A stretch of DNA of 40,588 nt from Psychromarinibacter halotolerans (GCF_029168315.1 NZ_JARGYD010000016.1:1-40588); one strand, 5' to 3'; positions 1 to 8,497 are shown, numbered from the stretch's first letter. Notes: a model not told the origin generated them from the sequence alone. A program made the numbers and translations.

Positions 1-115
1 CCGAGTAGCCGTCACAAGGGCCGCAGTTCTCGATGGTCGGCTGACCGTCGCAAACAGAAAACGCGCCGCATGACCCCCATGTTTTGTCCACTCCCCGCGG
101 CCCTTCACCCAGGGC

Positions 116-229
116 ATGCCAATGGCGGTCTCGCTGTTCATCGTGGCGCTGCTGCTGACCGGATTGAATGTCGGGCTGATCCTGCCATTCCTGAACAGGA
201 AGTTGGGGCGCTGGCTGGCTGCGCGCTGA
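116..229 (+). CDS. Possible short membrane ORF or 3' gene remnant
   Basis: A 37-codon reading frame from ATG 116 (alternative ATG 122) encodes one strongly hydrophobic stretch, MAVSLFIVALLLTGLNVGLI, followed by a basic tail (NRKLGRWLAAR). This looks like the last membrane helix and cytoplasmic tail of a membrane protein. An in-frame stop at 71-73 prevents joining it to sequence at the left edge, so it is either a remnant of a broken transporter gene or a chance frame. I do not recognise a family. The rest of positions 1-418 holds no convincing gene. Confidence 0.2.
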   Translation: MPMAVSLFIVALLLTGLNVGLILPFLNRKLGRWLAAR

Positions 230-322
230 AGCCGGAACGGGCAGGGCGGTACGATTTCATATATGTGAAATGTCGCAATGATCCCGCCGGCAATCAAGAC
301 AAGGTGCTCTCCGCCAAATAAG

Positions 323-335
323 CTTAGATAGCTTA
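323..335. promoter_or_regulatory. Candidate MarR-type operator upstream of the TRAP operon
   Basis: The sequence CTTAGATAGCTTA lies about 85 bp before the TRAP binding-protein start. Its core, TTAGATAGCT(T/A)A, recurs on the opposite strand at 8483-8494, upstream of the oxygenase and reductase genes, with 11 of 12 positions matching. The core is a quasi-palindrome (TTAG-N4-CTAA-like), the shape typical of operators bound by dimeric MarR-family proteins. One MarR gene is encoded in the cluster at 15029-15550. The repeat is seen directly; its role as an operator is inference. Confidence 0.45.
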
Positions 336-418
336 CCCTTTAGGTTGAGCAGCCAATCCAGACCAGACTGTCCGCCCAGGGGCGGCGCAGTCGGAACGCT
401 ACGGGAGGAGCGAGCGAC

Positions 419-1420
419 ATGACTTCATCCACCACATTCACCAACAAACTGCGTGCCCTTGCGGGCGCTTCGGCGCTGTCGGCCGCGACGCTGGGCCTGA
501 CTGGTGCCGCCGAGGCACGCGACTTCCGCCTGCTGTCGGGCTGGGATTCCAGCTATGTTGCGGTCGACGTGCTGACGTCGTTCATCGAGACGCTCGACGA
601 AGCCGTAACCGAGGGCTTCGGCGTCAACGTCATGGGCCCCGAGACCGTGCCCCCGTTCGAGCAGTTCGACCCGGTGTCGCGCGGCCTGTTCGACCTGCTG
701 TTCACCAATGGTGCCTATCACTTCAACCAGACTTCGGTGGGAATGGCGCTGGACGGCCTGTCGGGCGATACCGAGGCCTTGCGCGAAGCCGGAATTTGGG
801 ACGCGGTGGATGCCGATTACCAGGAGCAGGGGTTGAAGCTGATCGCTGTGCTTTACGACCTGAATGGCTACCACATCATGCTGAACGAGCCGGTCGGCGA
901 GAACGGCCTCGAAGGACGTCGCGTGCGCGGCACGCCGATCTACCACCCGGCGATCAACGTGCTGGGTGGCTCGCCCGTGGTGCTGCCGGGCGGCGAGATC
1001 TACCCGGCGCTGGAACGCGGTGTGATCGACGGTGCGGCCTGGCCGACCATCGGCGCTCTGTCCTACCGCTGGTTCGAGGTCGCCGACTACATGATGCGCC
1101 CGACCTTCGGCCAGGTCGGCCATCTGGTGTTGATGAACCTTGACACCTGGAACGACCTGTCCGAGGAAACCCGGGCCGAGATCGAGACCGCCGCGCGCGA
1201 GTTCGAGATCGAGGCCAATGGCCTGTTCGACACGCTAGTCGCCGAAGAGAGCGCCGCCCTGGAAGCAGAGGGCATGAGCGTGACCGAGCTGTCCGAGGAA
1301 CTGGCGGGCACGCTCAGCTCGGCCTGGTTCTCGGGCGTGATGGACCTCGCGGCCACGCAATCGGGCGAGGCGATCGAGGAAATTCGCCGTCTGGCAACCG
1401 AAGCCGATCTCGACGGCTGA
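419..1420 (+). CDS. TRAP transporter substrate-binding protein, DctP family
   Basis: This 333-residue protein is the periplasmic solute receptor of a tripartite ATP-independent periplasmic transporter. It captures a carboxylate and delivers it to the DctQ/DctM membrane pair encoded directly downstream. Residues 1 to about 34 form a Sec-type signal peptide (basic start, hydrophobic Ala/Leu stretch, AEA before the mature end). The mature part has the DctP-like layout, including an Arg in the GRRVRGTP segment near residue 165 followed by a GGSPVVLPGGEIYPALERGVIDGA block; an Arg at this place usually binds the substrate carboxylate. GGGAGGAG precedes ATG 419. Spacing to dctQ is 114 bp and contains a hairpin. 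The neighbouring genes suggest an aromatic carboxylate or a related intermediate as ligand, but the sequence does not prove this. Confidence 0.9.
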   Translation: MTSSTTFTNKLRALAGASALSAATLGLTGAAEARDFRLLSGWDSSYVAVDVLTSFIETLDEAVTEGFGVNVMGPETVPPFEQFDPVSRGLFDLLFTNGAYHFNQTSVGMALDGLSGDTEALREAGIWDAVDADYQEQGLKLIAVLYDLNGYHIMLNEPVGENGLEGRRVRGTPIYHPAINVLGGSPVVLPGGEIYPALERGVIDGAAWPTIGALSYRWFEVADYMMRPTFGQVGHLVLMNLDTWNDLSEETRAEIETAAREFEIEANGLFDTLVAEESAALEAEGMSVTELSEELAGTLSSAWFSGVMDLAATQSGEAIEEIRRLATEADLDG

Positions 1421-1439
1421 TCGGGGCCCGGCCCCTTCC

Positions 1440-1470
1440 GACGCGCGGCCGCTTGGTGCCGCGCGTCTTT
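1440..1470 (+). terminator. Intercistronic hairpin between dctP-like and dctQ-like genes
   Basis: GACGCGCGGC (1440-1449) and GCCGCGCGTC (1458-1467) form a perfect 10-bp stem with an 8-nt loop, followed by only TTT. It lies 20 bp after the binding-protein stop. In TRAP and ABC operons such hairpins often end or stabilise part of the transcripts so that the binding protein is made in excess over the permease. The short T tract argues for partial termination or 3'-end protection. Confidence 0.6.
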
Positions 1471-1534
1471 CCGTCCCCCGGTCGTCCTTCTCGGCCCATT
1501 CTCTTCGGCCTTTCCGTTCCAGGAGCTTCCCTCC

Positions 1535-2044
1535 ATGCGACCGATCCTGACGCTTCAGGACGTGCTGACCCGGCTGATGTTCTTCATCGGCGTCGGTGCG
1601 CTGGCAGCCATCGTGCTCATCTACGCCTTCGAGGTCGTCTCGCGCTATGCCTTCGGCGCGCCGACCCTCTGGGCGAGCGATTTCGTTTCCTTCCTGCTGC
1701 TGATCACGGTGTTCAGCACCGCGCCCTGGCTGACCCGCGAAGGCGGGCACGTGGCCGTGACTATCCTGCCCGACCTGGTCGGCCGGCTGCGCCAGGTGAT
1801 CCTGCGCGCGGGCTTCCTGGTGGCGGCGGCGACCTGTCTCTGGGCTGCCTGGCTTTGCATCGGCGAGGTGCAGCACCTGGCCTCGCGCGGGACGGCGACC
1901 CTGACCACCGTGCGCATTCCGAAATGGATCCTGGTGGCCTTCATCACCTATGGCGTGGCCAATTCCGGCCTGTATTTTCTGCGCCTCGCCTTCGGCCAGG
2001 CGCTTTCCGAGACCGACTCCCAACCCGAGGTGACCCATGGTTGA
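1535..2044 (+). CDS. TRAP transporter small permease, DctQ family
   Basis: This 169-residue protein is the small integral-membrane subunit of the TRAP transporter. Four hydrophobic segments are visible, near residues 10-35, 45-65, 85-110 and 130-150. The first ends in VSRYAFGAPTLWASDF, a region characteristic of DctQ proteins. The protein partners the large permease encoded next, with which its gene overlaps by 8 nt, so the two are translationally coupled. The start at 1535 follows CAGGAGCTTCCCTCC. Length and topology fit the family. Confidence 0.9.
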   Translation: MRPILTLQDVLTRLMFFIGVGALAAIVLIYAFEVVSRYAFGAPTLWASDFVSFLLLITVFSTAPWLTREGGHVAVTILPDLVGRLRQVILRAGFLVAAATCLWAAWLCIGEVQHLASRGTATLTTVRIPKWILVAFITYGVANSGLYFLRLAFGQALSETDSQPEVTHG

Positions 2045-3347
2045 AGGTATCGCCGCCGTCGCGACCGGCGTGGGGCTGCTTCTGGGCTTCATGGCCGTAG
2101 GCCTGCCCGTCTTCGCGGCCTTCCTGCTGGTCAACCTGCTGGCCGTCGCGGTCATCATGGGACCGATGGGCTACGGCATGTTCGTCAACTCGCTCTACGA
2201 GACGACGACCACGCAATCGCTGGTCACCATCCCGCTGTTCATCCTGATGGGCGAGATCCTGTTCCGCTCGAACTCGGTCGAGGTGCTGTTCCGGTCCATC
2301 GACACGCTGGTCGGTCGGGTGAAGGGGCGCCAGTACGTGCTGTCGATCCTGCTGGCCACGGTGTTCAGCACCCTGTCGGGTGCTGCGATGGGCGTGGCGG
2401 CCATGCTGGGCCGCTCGCTGCTGCCGGGTATGATCGCGCGCGGGTACGACGCGCGGCTGTCGGCCGGCACGATCCTGGCCGGCGCCAGCCTGGCGCCGCT
2501 GATCCCGCCTAGCGTCCTGGTCATCATCATTGGCACGCTGGCCGGCGTGTCGATCGCCGGGCTGCTGATCGCGGGGATCATCCCGGGGCTGATGTTCGCG
2601 GGCATCTTCCTGGGCTATTGCTTCATCCGGGTCTGGCTCAACCCCTCGCTGGCGCCCGACGAGCCCGACGACGGCACCCGTGCCACGCTGGCCGACAAGG
2701 GCTGGGCGCTGCTGCGGGTGGTGCCGTTCTCGATCATCATCCTGATGGTGATGGGTCTGATCCTGGCCGGGATCGCCACGCCGACCGAGGCGGGCGCGAT
2801 GGGGGTCATCGGCTCGCTCATCACCGCCGCGATCTATCGCAACCTGTCCCTGAAGATGATCGGCGAGTCGCTGGTCTCCTCGGCCAAGGTGGCGGCGATG
2901 ATCCTGTTCATCATGGCCAGCTCGAAGCTGTTCAGCCAGCTGCTGGCCTTTACCGGCGGCGCCTCGGCGATGACCGAATGGGTCGTGGGGCTGGAACAGT
3001 CACGCTGGGTGATGCTGATCCTGCTGATGCTGCTGCCCTTCGTGCTGTGCATGTTCATCGACCAGATCGCGCTGATGCTGATCGTCATCCCGATCTACCT
3101 GCCGATCATCGAGGAGCTGCAATTCGATCCGATCTGGTTCTGGCTGCTGTTCTTGGTGAACATCACCGTGGGGGGCATGACCCCGCCCTTCGGCTACACG
3201 CTGTTCGCGCTGAAAAGCGCGTGGGAGGATGCCAGCCTCGGCAAGGTCTTCTCCTCGGCCTGGCCCTTCGTGCTGCTGTACCTGCTGGGCATGATCGTGC
3301 TGGCGCTGGTTCCCGGGCTGACGACGCTGCTGCCGTCGATGCTGTGA
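2037..3347 (+). CDS. TRAP transporter large permease, DctM family
   Basis: This 436-residue protein is the sodium-coupled transport subunit of the TRAP system, with about twelve hydrophobic segments over its whole length. Family-typical stretches include LVTIPLFILMGEIL (residues 61-74), the GASLAPLIPPSVLVI block (about 150-165), GIATPTEAGAMGVIG (about 246-260) and GGMTPPFGYTLF (about 380). The ATG at 2037 overlaps the DctQ stop. The next gene, an aldehyde dehydrogenase, begins 56 bp later, so uptake and catabolism are probably co-transcribed. Confidence 0.93.
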   Translation: MVEGIAAVATGVGLLLGFMAVGLPVFAAFLLVNLLAVAVIMGPMGYGMFVNSLYETTTTQSLVTIPLFILMGEILFRSNSVEVLFRSIDTLVGRVKGRQYVLSILLATVFSTLSGAAMGVAAMLGRSLLPGMIARGYDARLSAGTILAGASLAPLIPPSVLVIIIGTLAGVSIAGLLIAGIIPGLMFAGIFLGYCFIRVWLNPSLAPDEPDDGTRATLADKGWALLRVVPFSIIILMVMGLILAGIATPTEAGAMGVIGSLITAAIYRNLSLKMIGESLVSSAKVAAMILFIMASSKLFSQLLAFTGGASAMTEWVVGLEQSRWVMLILLMLLPFVLCMFIDQIALMLIVIPIYLPIIEELQFDPIWFWLLFLVNITVGGMTPPFGYTLFALKSAWEDASLGKVFSSAWPFVLLYLLGMIVLALVPGLTTLLPSML

Positions 3348-3403
3348 CAACCCTCGGCGCGGCGGCCCCGGTCGCCCGCCCCCTGCAAGACAAGGAGGGC
3401 TCC

Positions 3404-4864
3404 ATGCTCGAACCGATCCTGCCCGACAACCTGGGCCTCTACTACGGCAATGCTTGGCACGCGCCGCAATCCGGGCGCACCGATCCGACCTTCGACCCGG
3501 CAACCGGCAAGGTGCTGGCCCAGGTGGCCACGGCGGGCGAGGCGGATGTCGACGCGGCCGTGGCAAGCGCCCGCGCGGGGTTCCGCGAATGGCGCGACGT
3601 GGCGCCCCTGGAGCGCGCGCGCGTGCTCAAGGAGATCGCCGCCATCATCCGCAAGCACGGCGACGAGCTGGCGCTGCTGGATTCCGCCAATTGCGGCAAC
3701 CCCTATACCGAAATGCGCGGCGACGCGGGCGTCGCCGCGGCGCAGATGGAATTCTTTGCCGGCCTCGTCACCGAGATGAAGGGCGACACCATCCCGATGG
3801 GCCCCGAGCGCATCAACATGACCCTGCGCGAGCCGTTGGGCGTGGTGGCGCGGATCCTGGCGTTCAACCACCCGCTGATGTTCTGCGGCGGCAAGATGGG
3901 CGCACCGCTGGCTGCGGGCAACGCGGTCATCATCAAGCCTCCGGTGCAGGCGCCGCTCTCGGCGCTGAGGCTGGCCGAGCTGATCGACGGCCTGCTGCCC
4001 AAGGGTGTCTTCACCGTGCTCCCCGGCGGGACGGAGGCGGGCGCGGCGCTGGCCTCGCACAAGGGTATCGACAAGGTCACGCTGATCGGTTCGGTGGGGG
4101 CCGGGCGCGCGGTGATGCGCGCGGCCAGCGACACGCTGAAGCCGGTGCTGCTGGAACTGGGCGGCAAGAACGCCCTGATCGCCTATCCGGACAGCGACCC
4201 CGACAAGGTGGCCAACGCCATCGTCGCGGGCATGAACTTCAGCTGGTGCGGGCAGAGCTGCGGCTCGACCAGCCGCGCCTTCCTGCATGACGACCTGCAC
4301 GACGCGGTCGTCGAGCGGCTGGAGGCGGATGTGTCGCGCTTCAAGCCGGGCATGCCGACCGATCCCGCGACGACGATGGGCGCGCTGGTCGGGCGCGAGC
4401 ATTTCGACCGGGTGATGGGCTACATCGCCTCGGGCAAGGCAGAGGGCGCGCGCGTCGTCACCGGCGGCAACGCGGTGACCGAGGGCGCGATGGCGGACGG
4501 CTGCTTCGTCGAACCGACGATCTTTGCCGATGTCACGCCCGACATGCGCGTCGCCCGGGAAGAGATCTTCGGCCCGGTTCTGGTGCTGCGCCGCTGGTCG
4601 GAAGAGGGGGCGATGATGGACGAGGTGAACGGCCTCGACGTGGGCCTGACCTGCTCGATCTGGTCGAAGGACCTGGCCACGGCGCATCGCGCGGCGGCCC
4701 GCGCGGAGGCCGGCTTCGTCTGGATCAACGAGGTCGGGCGGCACTTCCTGGGTGCGCCCTTCGGCGGCTACAAGCAGTCGGGCTTGGGGCGCGAGGAGGG
4801 GATCGGCGAGCTGATCTCGTTCACGCAGGAGAAGAACATCCACATCAACCTGGGCGGCCAGTAA
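3404..4864 (+). CDS. NAD(P)-dependent aldehyde dehydrogenase
   Basis: This 486-residue cytoplasmic enzyme oxidises an aldehyde to a carboxylic acid. The catalytic pair has classical spacing: Glu251 in LELGGKN and Cys286 in GQSCGST. The EEIFGPV motif lies near residue 386 and the PFGGYKQSGLGRE signature near 449-461. ATG 3404 was chosen because AAGGAGG precedes it and the family's N-terminal alignment begins there; the frame stays open further upstream, but only as an overlap with dctM. It is the last gene of the TRAP operon and ends before a strong terminator. By context it could oxidise an aromatic aldehyde such as a carboxybenzaldehyde on the way to the phthalate-type pathway, or an aldehyde released by the ThDP enzyme at 13097. 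Both are inference. Confidence 0.92.
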   Translation: MLEPILPDNLGLYYGNAWHAPQSGRTDPTFDPATGKVLAQVATAGEADVDAAVASARAGFREWRDVAPLERARVLKEIAAIIRKHGDELALLDSANCGNPYTEMRGDAGVAAAQMEFFAGLVTEMKGDTIPMGPERINMTLREPLGVVARILAFNHPLMFCGGKMGAPLAAGNAVIIKPPVQAPLSALRLAELIDGLLPKGVFTVLPGGTEAGAALASHKGIDKVTLIGSVGAGRAVMRAASDTLKPVLLELGGKNALIAYPDSDPDKVANAIVAGMNFSWCGQSCGSTSRAFLHDDLHDAVVERLEADVSRFKPGMPTDPATTMGALVGREHFDRVMGYIASGKAEGARVVTGGNAVTEGAMADGCFVEPTIFADVTPDMRVAREEIFGPVLVLRRWSEEGAMMDEVNGLDVGLTCSIWSKDLATAHRAAARAEAGFVWINEVGRHFLGAPFGGYKQSGLGREEGIGELISFTQEKNIHINLGGQ

Positions 4865-4893
4865 GCCTTTATCCGGACTGTGGGAAAAGGAAA

Positions 4894-4919
4894 GGGGGCG
4901 GATCATCCGCCCCCTTTTT
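4894..4919. terminator. Bidirectional Rho-independent terminator
   Basis: GGGGGCGGA (4894-4902) and TCCGCCCCC (4906-4914) form a perfect 9-bp GC-rich stem with a 3-nt loop. TTTTT follows on the plus strand and an A-rich flank (GGAAA) precedes, which gives a T-rich tail on the minus strand. It sits between the convergent ends of the aldehyde dehydrogenase gene and the 3-hydroxyacyl-CoA dehydrogenase-like gene, and can serve both. Confidence 0.85.
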
Positions 4920-4925
4920 CGTGTC

Positions 4926-5912
4926 TCAGCGGGGCGCCAGCCGGCCCACCGGGTCGCGCTCCCGCAGCCAGTCCAGGAGGTCTGTCAGCTGGCGGTCGCG
5001 CTCCTCGACGATCTCGGCATAGGGCGCGTCGTACTCGTACCAGCCGCGTCCGGTGATCGCGCCCATGTGCCCGGCCTCGGCCAGGTCGCGCAGCGCCTTG
5101 CGGCCCTTGTAGTTCTCGTCCCCGGTCTGGTGGTACAGCGAGTCCGTGACCGCCAGCGCCGTCGCCTTCGACACGATCAGATCTTCGGTCAGCAGCGGCC
5201 CCCACAGCGCGAGGCGCGGCCCGATGCTCAGCCGCACGGCCGCGTCGATATCGTCGCGGCTGGCGATGCCCTCGTCCATCAGGCGATAGATCTCGGTCAG
5301 CATGGCGAACTGGATCTTGTTGATCAGGAAGCCCGGCCGCTCACCGCAGGCGACGCCCACGTGATCGATGGATTCGACGAAGGCCCGGCCCCATTCCACC
5401 AGCGACGCCGGGGTGAAATCGGCGTGGATCACCTCGATCGAGCGGATGATGTGCCCGGGCGTGATATAGTGCAGGCCCAGTATCCGCTCCTTGCCGTTCA
5501 CCCTGGCGCCGATGTCCGACAGCAACAGCGACGAGGTGTTGGTGGCCAGAACCACCTCCGACGGGCAGAGCGCGTCCAACTCGGCGAACAGCGCCTGCTT
5601 GGTCTCGAGCTTCTCCTGCACCGCCTCATGCACCATGAAGGCGCCCTTCACGGCCTCGGCCAGCGAGGGCTCGGTGCGCACGCGTGCCAGCATCGCGTCG
5701 ACGGCGGCCGAGTCGTCTGCGAAGGTCGCGGCGATCGGGCGCGCGCGCTCGGCAAAGCTGGCCAGCAACTCGGTATTCATGTCGCACAGCGCGACATCAT
5801 GGCCGTGGTGGGCATAGAGCGTGGCGATCACGCAGCCCATGAAGCCCGCGCCGACGACGCAGATCGTGCCGGACGACGGCGGGCGGGGGATGGAGGGGGC
5901 GGTGTCGGGCAT
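4926..5912 (-). CDS. 3-hydroxyacyl-CoA dehydrogenase family oxidoreductase
   Basis: This 328-residue NAD-dependent enzyme belongs to the 3-hydroxyacyl-CoA dehydrogenase / hydroxy-acid dehydrogenase family. A Rossmann motif, VVGAGFMG, lies near residues 19-26, followed by an acidic cofactor-selecting residue in CDMN. The central LATNTSSLLLSDI block and the GLHYITPGH...IEVI segment carry the family's catalytic His-Glu region, and a C-terminal helical domain (GERPGFLINKIQFAM onward) follows. ATG 5912 is preceded by ACGAGG. The frame is open upstream, but the extension is Arg- and Pro-rich and not family-like. The gene is divergent from the IclR gene at 6251, a common regulator-target arrangement. 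Substrate is unknown; relatives act on short hydroxyacyl-CoAs, carnitine or hydroxy acids. Confidence 0.85.
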   Translation of the reverse strand: MPDTAPSIPRPPSSGTICVVGAGFMGCVIATLYAHHGHDVALCDMNTELLASFAERARPIAATFADDSAAVDAMLARVRTEPSLAEAVKGAFMVHEAVQEKLETKQALFAELDALCPSEVVLATNTSSLLLSDIGARVNGKERILGLHYITPGHIIRSIEVIHADFTPASLVEWGRAFVESIDHVGVACGERPGFLINKIQFAMLTEIYRLMDEGIASRDDIDAAVRLSIGPRLALWGPLLTEDLIVSKATALAVTDSLYHQTGDENYKGRKALRDLAEAGHMGAITGRGWYEYDAPYAEIVEERDRQLTDLLDWLRERDPVGRLAPR

Positions 5913-6250
5913 GGAACCTCGTCTGGTGTCAGGGGCGGTCGGGGCGTGCCGGCCGCCTGCCGAAAGGGATGAACGGGGAGGGCCGTGCCGCTGCGCCATC
6001 GCGCGCGCATCCCGCCGTCTCCCTTGCCGACAGCCTTGCGAAATCGGGCCTCCGGTCAACGCCAACCGCCCCGCACGGCGGATATTTCGAGGATGTGAAT
6101 TCTGCCCGTAGTCCCGTGCGCCGGCTGCGGGACATCCGCCGGGGCCGCGTCGCGAACCCTTTCCGCAGCGCGCCGATTCGCCTAGATTGGGACAGGAGGG
6201 AGCTGGCCGGTACGGGTCGCCGAGTCGTGTGAATCGGAAGGGCAGGAGAG
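5913..6250. promoter_or_regulatory. Divergent intergenic region, dehydrogenase / IclR regulator
   Basis: This 338-bp stretch separates two genes pointing away from each other and must hold both promoters. GCAGGAGAG before 6251 is a clear ribosome-binding site. I could not pick out a convincing IclR palindrome or matched -35/-10 pairs by eye. No small gene or RNA is supported. Confidence 0.4.
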
Positions 6251-7042
6251 ATGACCGCAGACAAGGTGAAATCCGCCGCGCGGGTGTTCGAGATCCTCGA
6301 GTTCTTCGCCAGTCACCGACAGCCTGCCCGGCTGCACGAACTGGGCGCCGCGCTCGGCTATCCGGTTTCCAGCCTGACCGCGCTTTTGCGTACAATGCTG
6401 GACATGGGTTACATGACGCTCGATCCCGCGACCCATGCCTATCTCCCCGGGCCCCGGCTGCAGACGTTGACGGGCTGGATGCAGGTCGACGATTATGAGC
6501 AGACCGTGCTGTTCGATGCCCTGTGCCGTCTGCGCGAGGCTGCGGGCGAGCCGGTGGTGCTGGCCGCGCCCGCCGACCTGCATGTCGATTACGTCACCTC
6601 GCTGCACCGGCAGGAGGGGCGCAACACCCATATCCGCGCGGGCGACCGGCGGCTGATGGTGCAGAACGGCACCGGCTGGCTGATGCTGGCGCGCGCGCCG
6701 CGGCCGGTGGCGCTGCAGATCTACCGCCGCACCGTGGCCGAGGGGCTGATCTCGCCGCGCGACTACCCCCAGGCGGCCTTCGAGGCGGTGCTCGACGCCA
6801 ATCGTGATACCGACGTGTCGATCCTGCACGCGCGCGACCTGCTGGACATTCCGACGCACCGCACGGTGCATTGGGATGCGTCTATGATGTCGACGCTGAT
6901 CCCGGTGCCGCCGGGGCACGCACGCTCGCTGGGCATCGGGATTCATGGGCCGACGGAGCGCATATCACGCCGCGCGGATGAACTCTCCGAGCTGCTGCGC
7001 CGGACGTCGGCGGAGCTGGCGGCGCGCCTCGAAACCGTCTGA
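6251..7042 (+). CDS. IclR family transcriptional regulator
   Basis: This 263-residue DNA-binding protein has an N-terminal winged helix-turn-helix (residues about 5-70; KSAARVFEILEFFASHRQPARLHELGAALGYPVSSLTALL) and a C-terminal effector-binding domain (about 85-255). IclR proteins commonly control aromatic-acid, acetate and sugar catabolism by sensing a small metabolite. It is divergent from the 3-hydroxyacyl-CoA dehydrogenase-like gene and convergent with the Rieske oxygenase gene. The dehydrogenase gene is the most likely target, possibly along with the TRAP operon. The ligand cannot be read from sequence. Confidence 0.9.
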   Translation: MTADKVKSAARVFEILEFFASHRQPARLHELGAALGYPVSSLTALLRTMLDMGYMTLDPATHAYLPGPRLQTLTGWMQVDDYEQTVLFDALCRLREAAGEPVVLAAPADLHVDYVTSLHRQEGRNTHIRAGDRRLMVQNGTGWLMLARAPRPVALQIYRRTVAEGLISPRDYPQAAFEAVLDANRDTDVSILHARDLLDIPTHRTVHWDASMMSTLIPVPPGHARSLGIGIHGPTERISRRADELSELLRRTSAELAARLETV

Positions 7043-7073
7043 AGAGGCGCGCGCAACTCTGAACAAGACCATG

Positions 7074-7107
7074 AAAAAAGGCCCGCACGATTGCTCGTGC
7101 GGGCCTT
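7074..7107 (-). terminator. Rho-independent terminator of the Rieske oxygenase gene
   Basis: AAGGCCCGCACGA (7078-7090) and TCGTGCGGGCCTT (7095-7107) form a perfect 13-bp stem with a TTGC loop. The A6 run at 7074-7079 becomes a T6 tail on the minus strand, so it is a strong terminator for the minus-strand gene ending at 7143. The plus-strand tail is poor (TTCCC), though the hairpin also lies after the IclR gene. Confidence 0.85.
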
Positions 7108-7142
7108 CCCTGCGTGCGCCTTGGGAGGAAAGCGCCAGCGCG

Positions 7143-8420
7143 TCACTCGGCCGCTTCGGCCGGGTCATGGGCGACCAGCGTGCGCCAGTCGACATCCTTG
7201 GGATAGACCCCCTCGTGCGAGGCGATGCGCGACTGCAGCGCGAAGCTGTCGGTGCCGATCGCCTTGCCGCCCTCGGCCACCTTTTGCGCGGCGTCGGTCA
7301 TCAGGCGGCGGAACTCGACGATCGCCAGATCCGAGGCGCCCAGCACGTCGGTGTGACGCTGCACGCGGCTGCCCATCGACACCCACATGATGATGTCTTC
7401 GTTCGGGATGCCCGGAACGCCGGTGAAATGGCCTTCCTTCATCAGCTCACGGTCTTGTTTGAAGTCGTTTTCCAGCGTGCGCAGCGTGCGCCACTTGTGG
7501 TCCAGATCCTTGCCCGGCACGGCGTGGTTGAAGGCGCGCCATTGCTCGGTCGAAGGCACGTTCGGGCCACCGAAGGCGAGGAAGTGGAACGCCGTCTCAT
7601 CGTCGTTGATCGGCACGATGACGCTGGCGACCTTGTAGTTGTTGTTGGGCGGAATGAGCGAATAATAGGGCGCCACGAACTCGGTGATGCGCAGGTAGTG
7701 ATGCGTCGCCGCGTTCTTGATCGGCTTGCGGATCGCCGCATAGTGGAAACCGTAGCTGGTGGTTTCCGTCTGCATGCGCGGCGACTTGTCGGTCGAGGGG
7801 CGGTACCACGACTTGTCATCGGCCGCGGCACTTTCCACCCGCGCCGGTTTCATCGTTGATGAATGCAGCGACGAGGAATGCGCGCTGTCGATCTGTCCTT
7901 CGTGGATCTGCGCCCAGTTGGCGGGGACACGGATCTTCAGGATGGCGACCGGGGTGTCTTCGGTTGGGGCGAAGGCGGGGGGCTGGAACTCCGGCATGTC
8001 GGTCTTGTCGCCGAGCCACGCCCAGACGAAACCGCCCCATTCGCGCACCGGGTAGGAACGGGCCTTGACCTTGTCCATCAGCGGGCTGCCCTCGGGCTCG
8101 GACGACATGGCGACGACGTTGCCGTCCACATCCATCTTCCATCCGTGGTACAGGCAGCGCAGGCCGCAATCCTCGTTGCGACCGTAGACCAGCGAGGCTT
8201 TGCGGTGCGGGCAGAGCTCGTCGAGCATGCCGAGACGGCCCTTGGTATCACGGAACGCGACGTAGGATTCGCCAAGCACTTCGACGCGCAGCGGCTTGCC
8301 GTCGTTCTCCGCCACTTCTTCCATCAGGCAGACCGGCGTCCAGTGCTGACGCATCAGTTTCGCCATCGGCGCGTCACCCGTCACGCGGGTCAGGACTTCG
8401 TTCTCTTCGGGGGTCAGCAT
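7143..8420 (-). CDS. Rieske [2Fe-2S] ring-hydroxylating oxygenase, phthalate 4,5-dioxygenase-like
   Basis: This 425-residue oxygenase component would add O2 across an aromatic ring using electrons from the reductase encoded divergently at 8533. The Rieske cluster ligands are Cys70-x-His72 and Cys89-x2-His92. The mononuclear iron site shows Asp178-x2-His181-x4-His186 in the segment IDSAHSSSLH. The N-terminus (MLTPEENEVLTRVTG) and overall length resemble phthalate 4,5-dioxygenase oxygenase subunits, which are single-subunit (alpha only); no small beta subunit gene is present here. The start follows GGAGTACGAG. Adjacent dihydrodiol dehydrogenase and decarboxylase-type genes support a phthalate-like substrate. 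Monooxygenase-type relatives acting on other carboxylated aromatics cannot be excluded. Confidence 0.9.
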   Translation of the reverse strand: MLTPEENEVLTRVTGDAPMAKLMRQHWTPVCLMEEVAENDGKPLRVEVLGESYVAFRDTKGRLGMLDELCPHRKASLVYGRNEDCGLRCLYHGWKMDVDGNVVAMSSEPEGSPLMDKVKARSYPVREWGGFVWAWLGDKTDMPEFQPPAFAPTEDTPVAILKIRVPANWAQIHEGQIDSAHSSSLHSSTMKPARVESAAADDKSWYRPSTDKSPRMQTETTSYGFHYAAIRKPIKNAATHHYLRITEFVAPYYSLIPPNNNYKVASVIVPINDDETAFHFLAFGGPNVPSTEQWRAFNHAVPGKDLDHKWRTLRTLENDFKQDRELMKEGHFTGVPGIPNEDIIMWVSMGSRVQRHTDVLGASDLAIVEFRRLMTDAAQKVAEGGKAIGTDSFALQSRIASHEGVYPKDVDWRTLVAHDPAEAAE

Positions 8421-8468
8421 CTCGTACTCCTCCTGCGGCCCGGGCCCGTGAAGGCCAATCTCGAATGC

Positions 8469-8497
8469 TTGACAACATATACTTAGCTATCTAAATG
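8469..8497. promoter_or_regulatory. Divergent promoter with candidate MarR operator
   Basis: TTGACA at 8469-8474 is a consensus -35 for the plus-strand operon, with a weak -10-like TAAATG at 8492-8497 (17-bp spacing) or TATACT at 8478-8483 for another start. TTAGCTATCTAA at 8483-8494 is a quasi-palindrome whose reverse complement matches the TRAP-operon motif at 323-335. A dimer bound there would block RNA polymerase. The motif match is seen; the function is inferred. Confidence 0.5.

Noticed and set aside
2618..3403. N-terminal extension of the aldehyde dehydrogenase frame
   Set aside because: It overlaps dctM in another frame and reads as low-complexity Arg/Gly/Asp. ATG 3404 has a strong ribosome-binding site and family-like N-terminus.
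3194..4906. Long open frame (570 codons) on the minus strand opposite the aldehyde dehydrogenase
   Set aside because: It mirrors a well-supported gene, is rich in Arg, His and Gln as expected for an antisense frame of GC-rich coding DNA, and has no domain.
5913..6395. Upstream extension of the 3-hydroxyacyl-CoA dehydrogenase-like gene
   Set aside because: The extra sequence is Arg/Pro-rich, overlaps the IclR gene, and precedes a normal start with GAGG at 5912.
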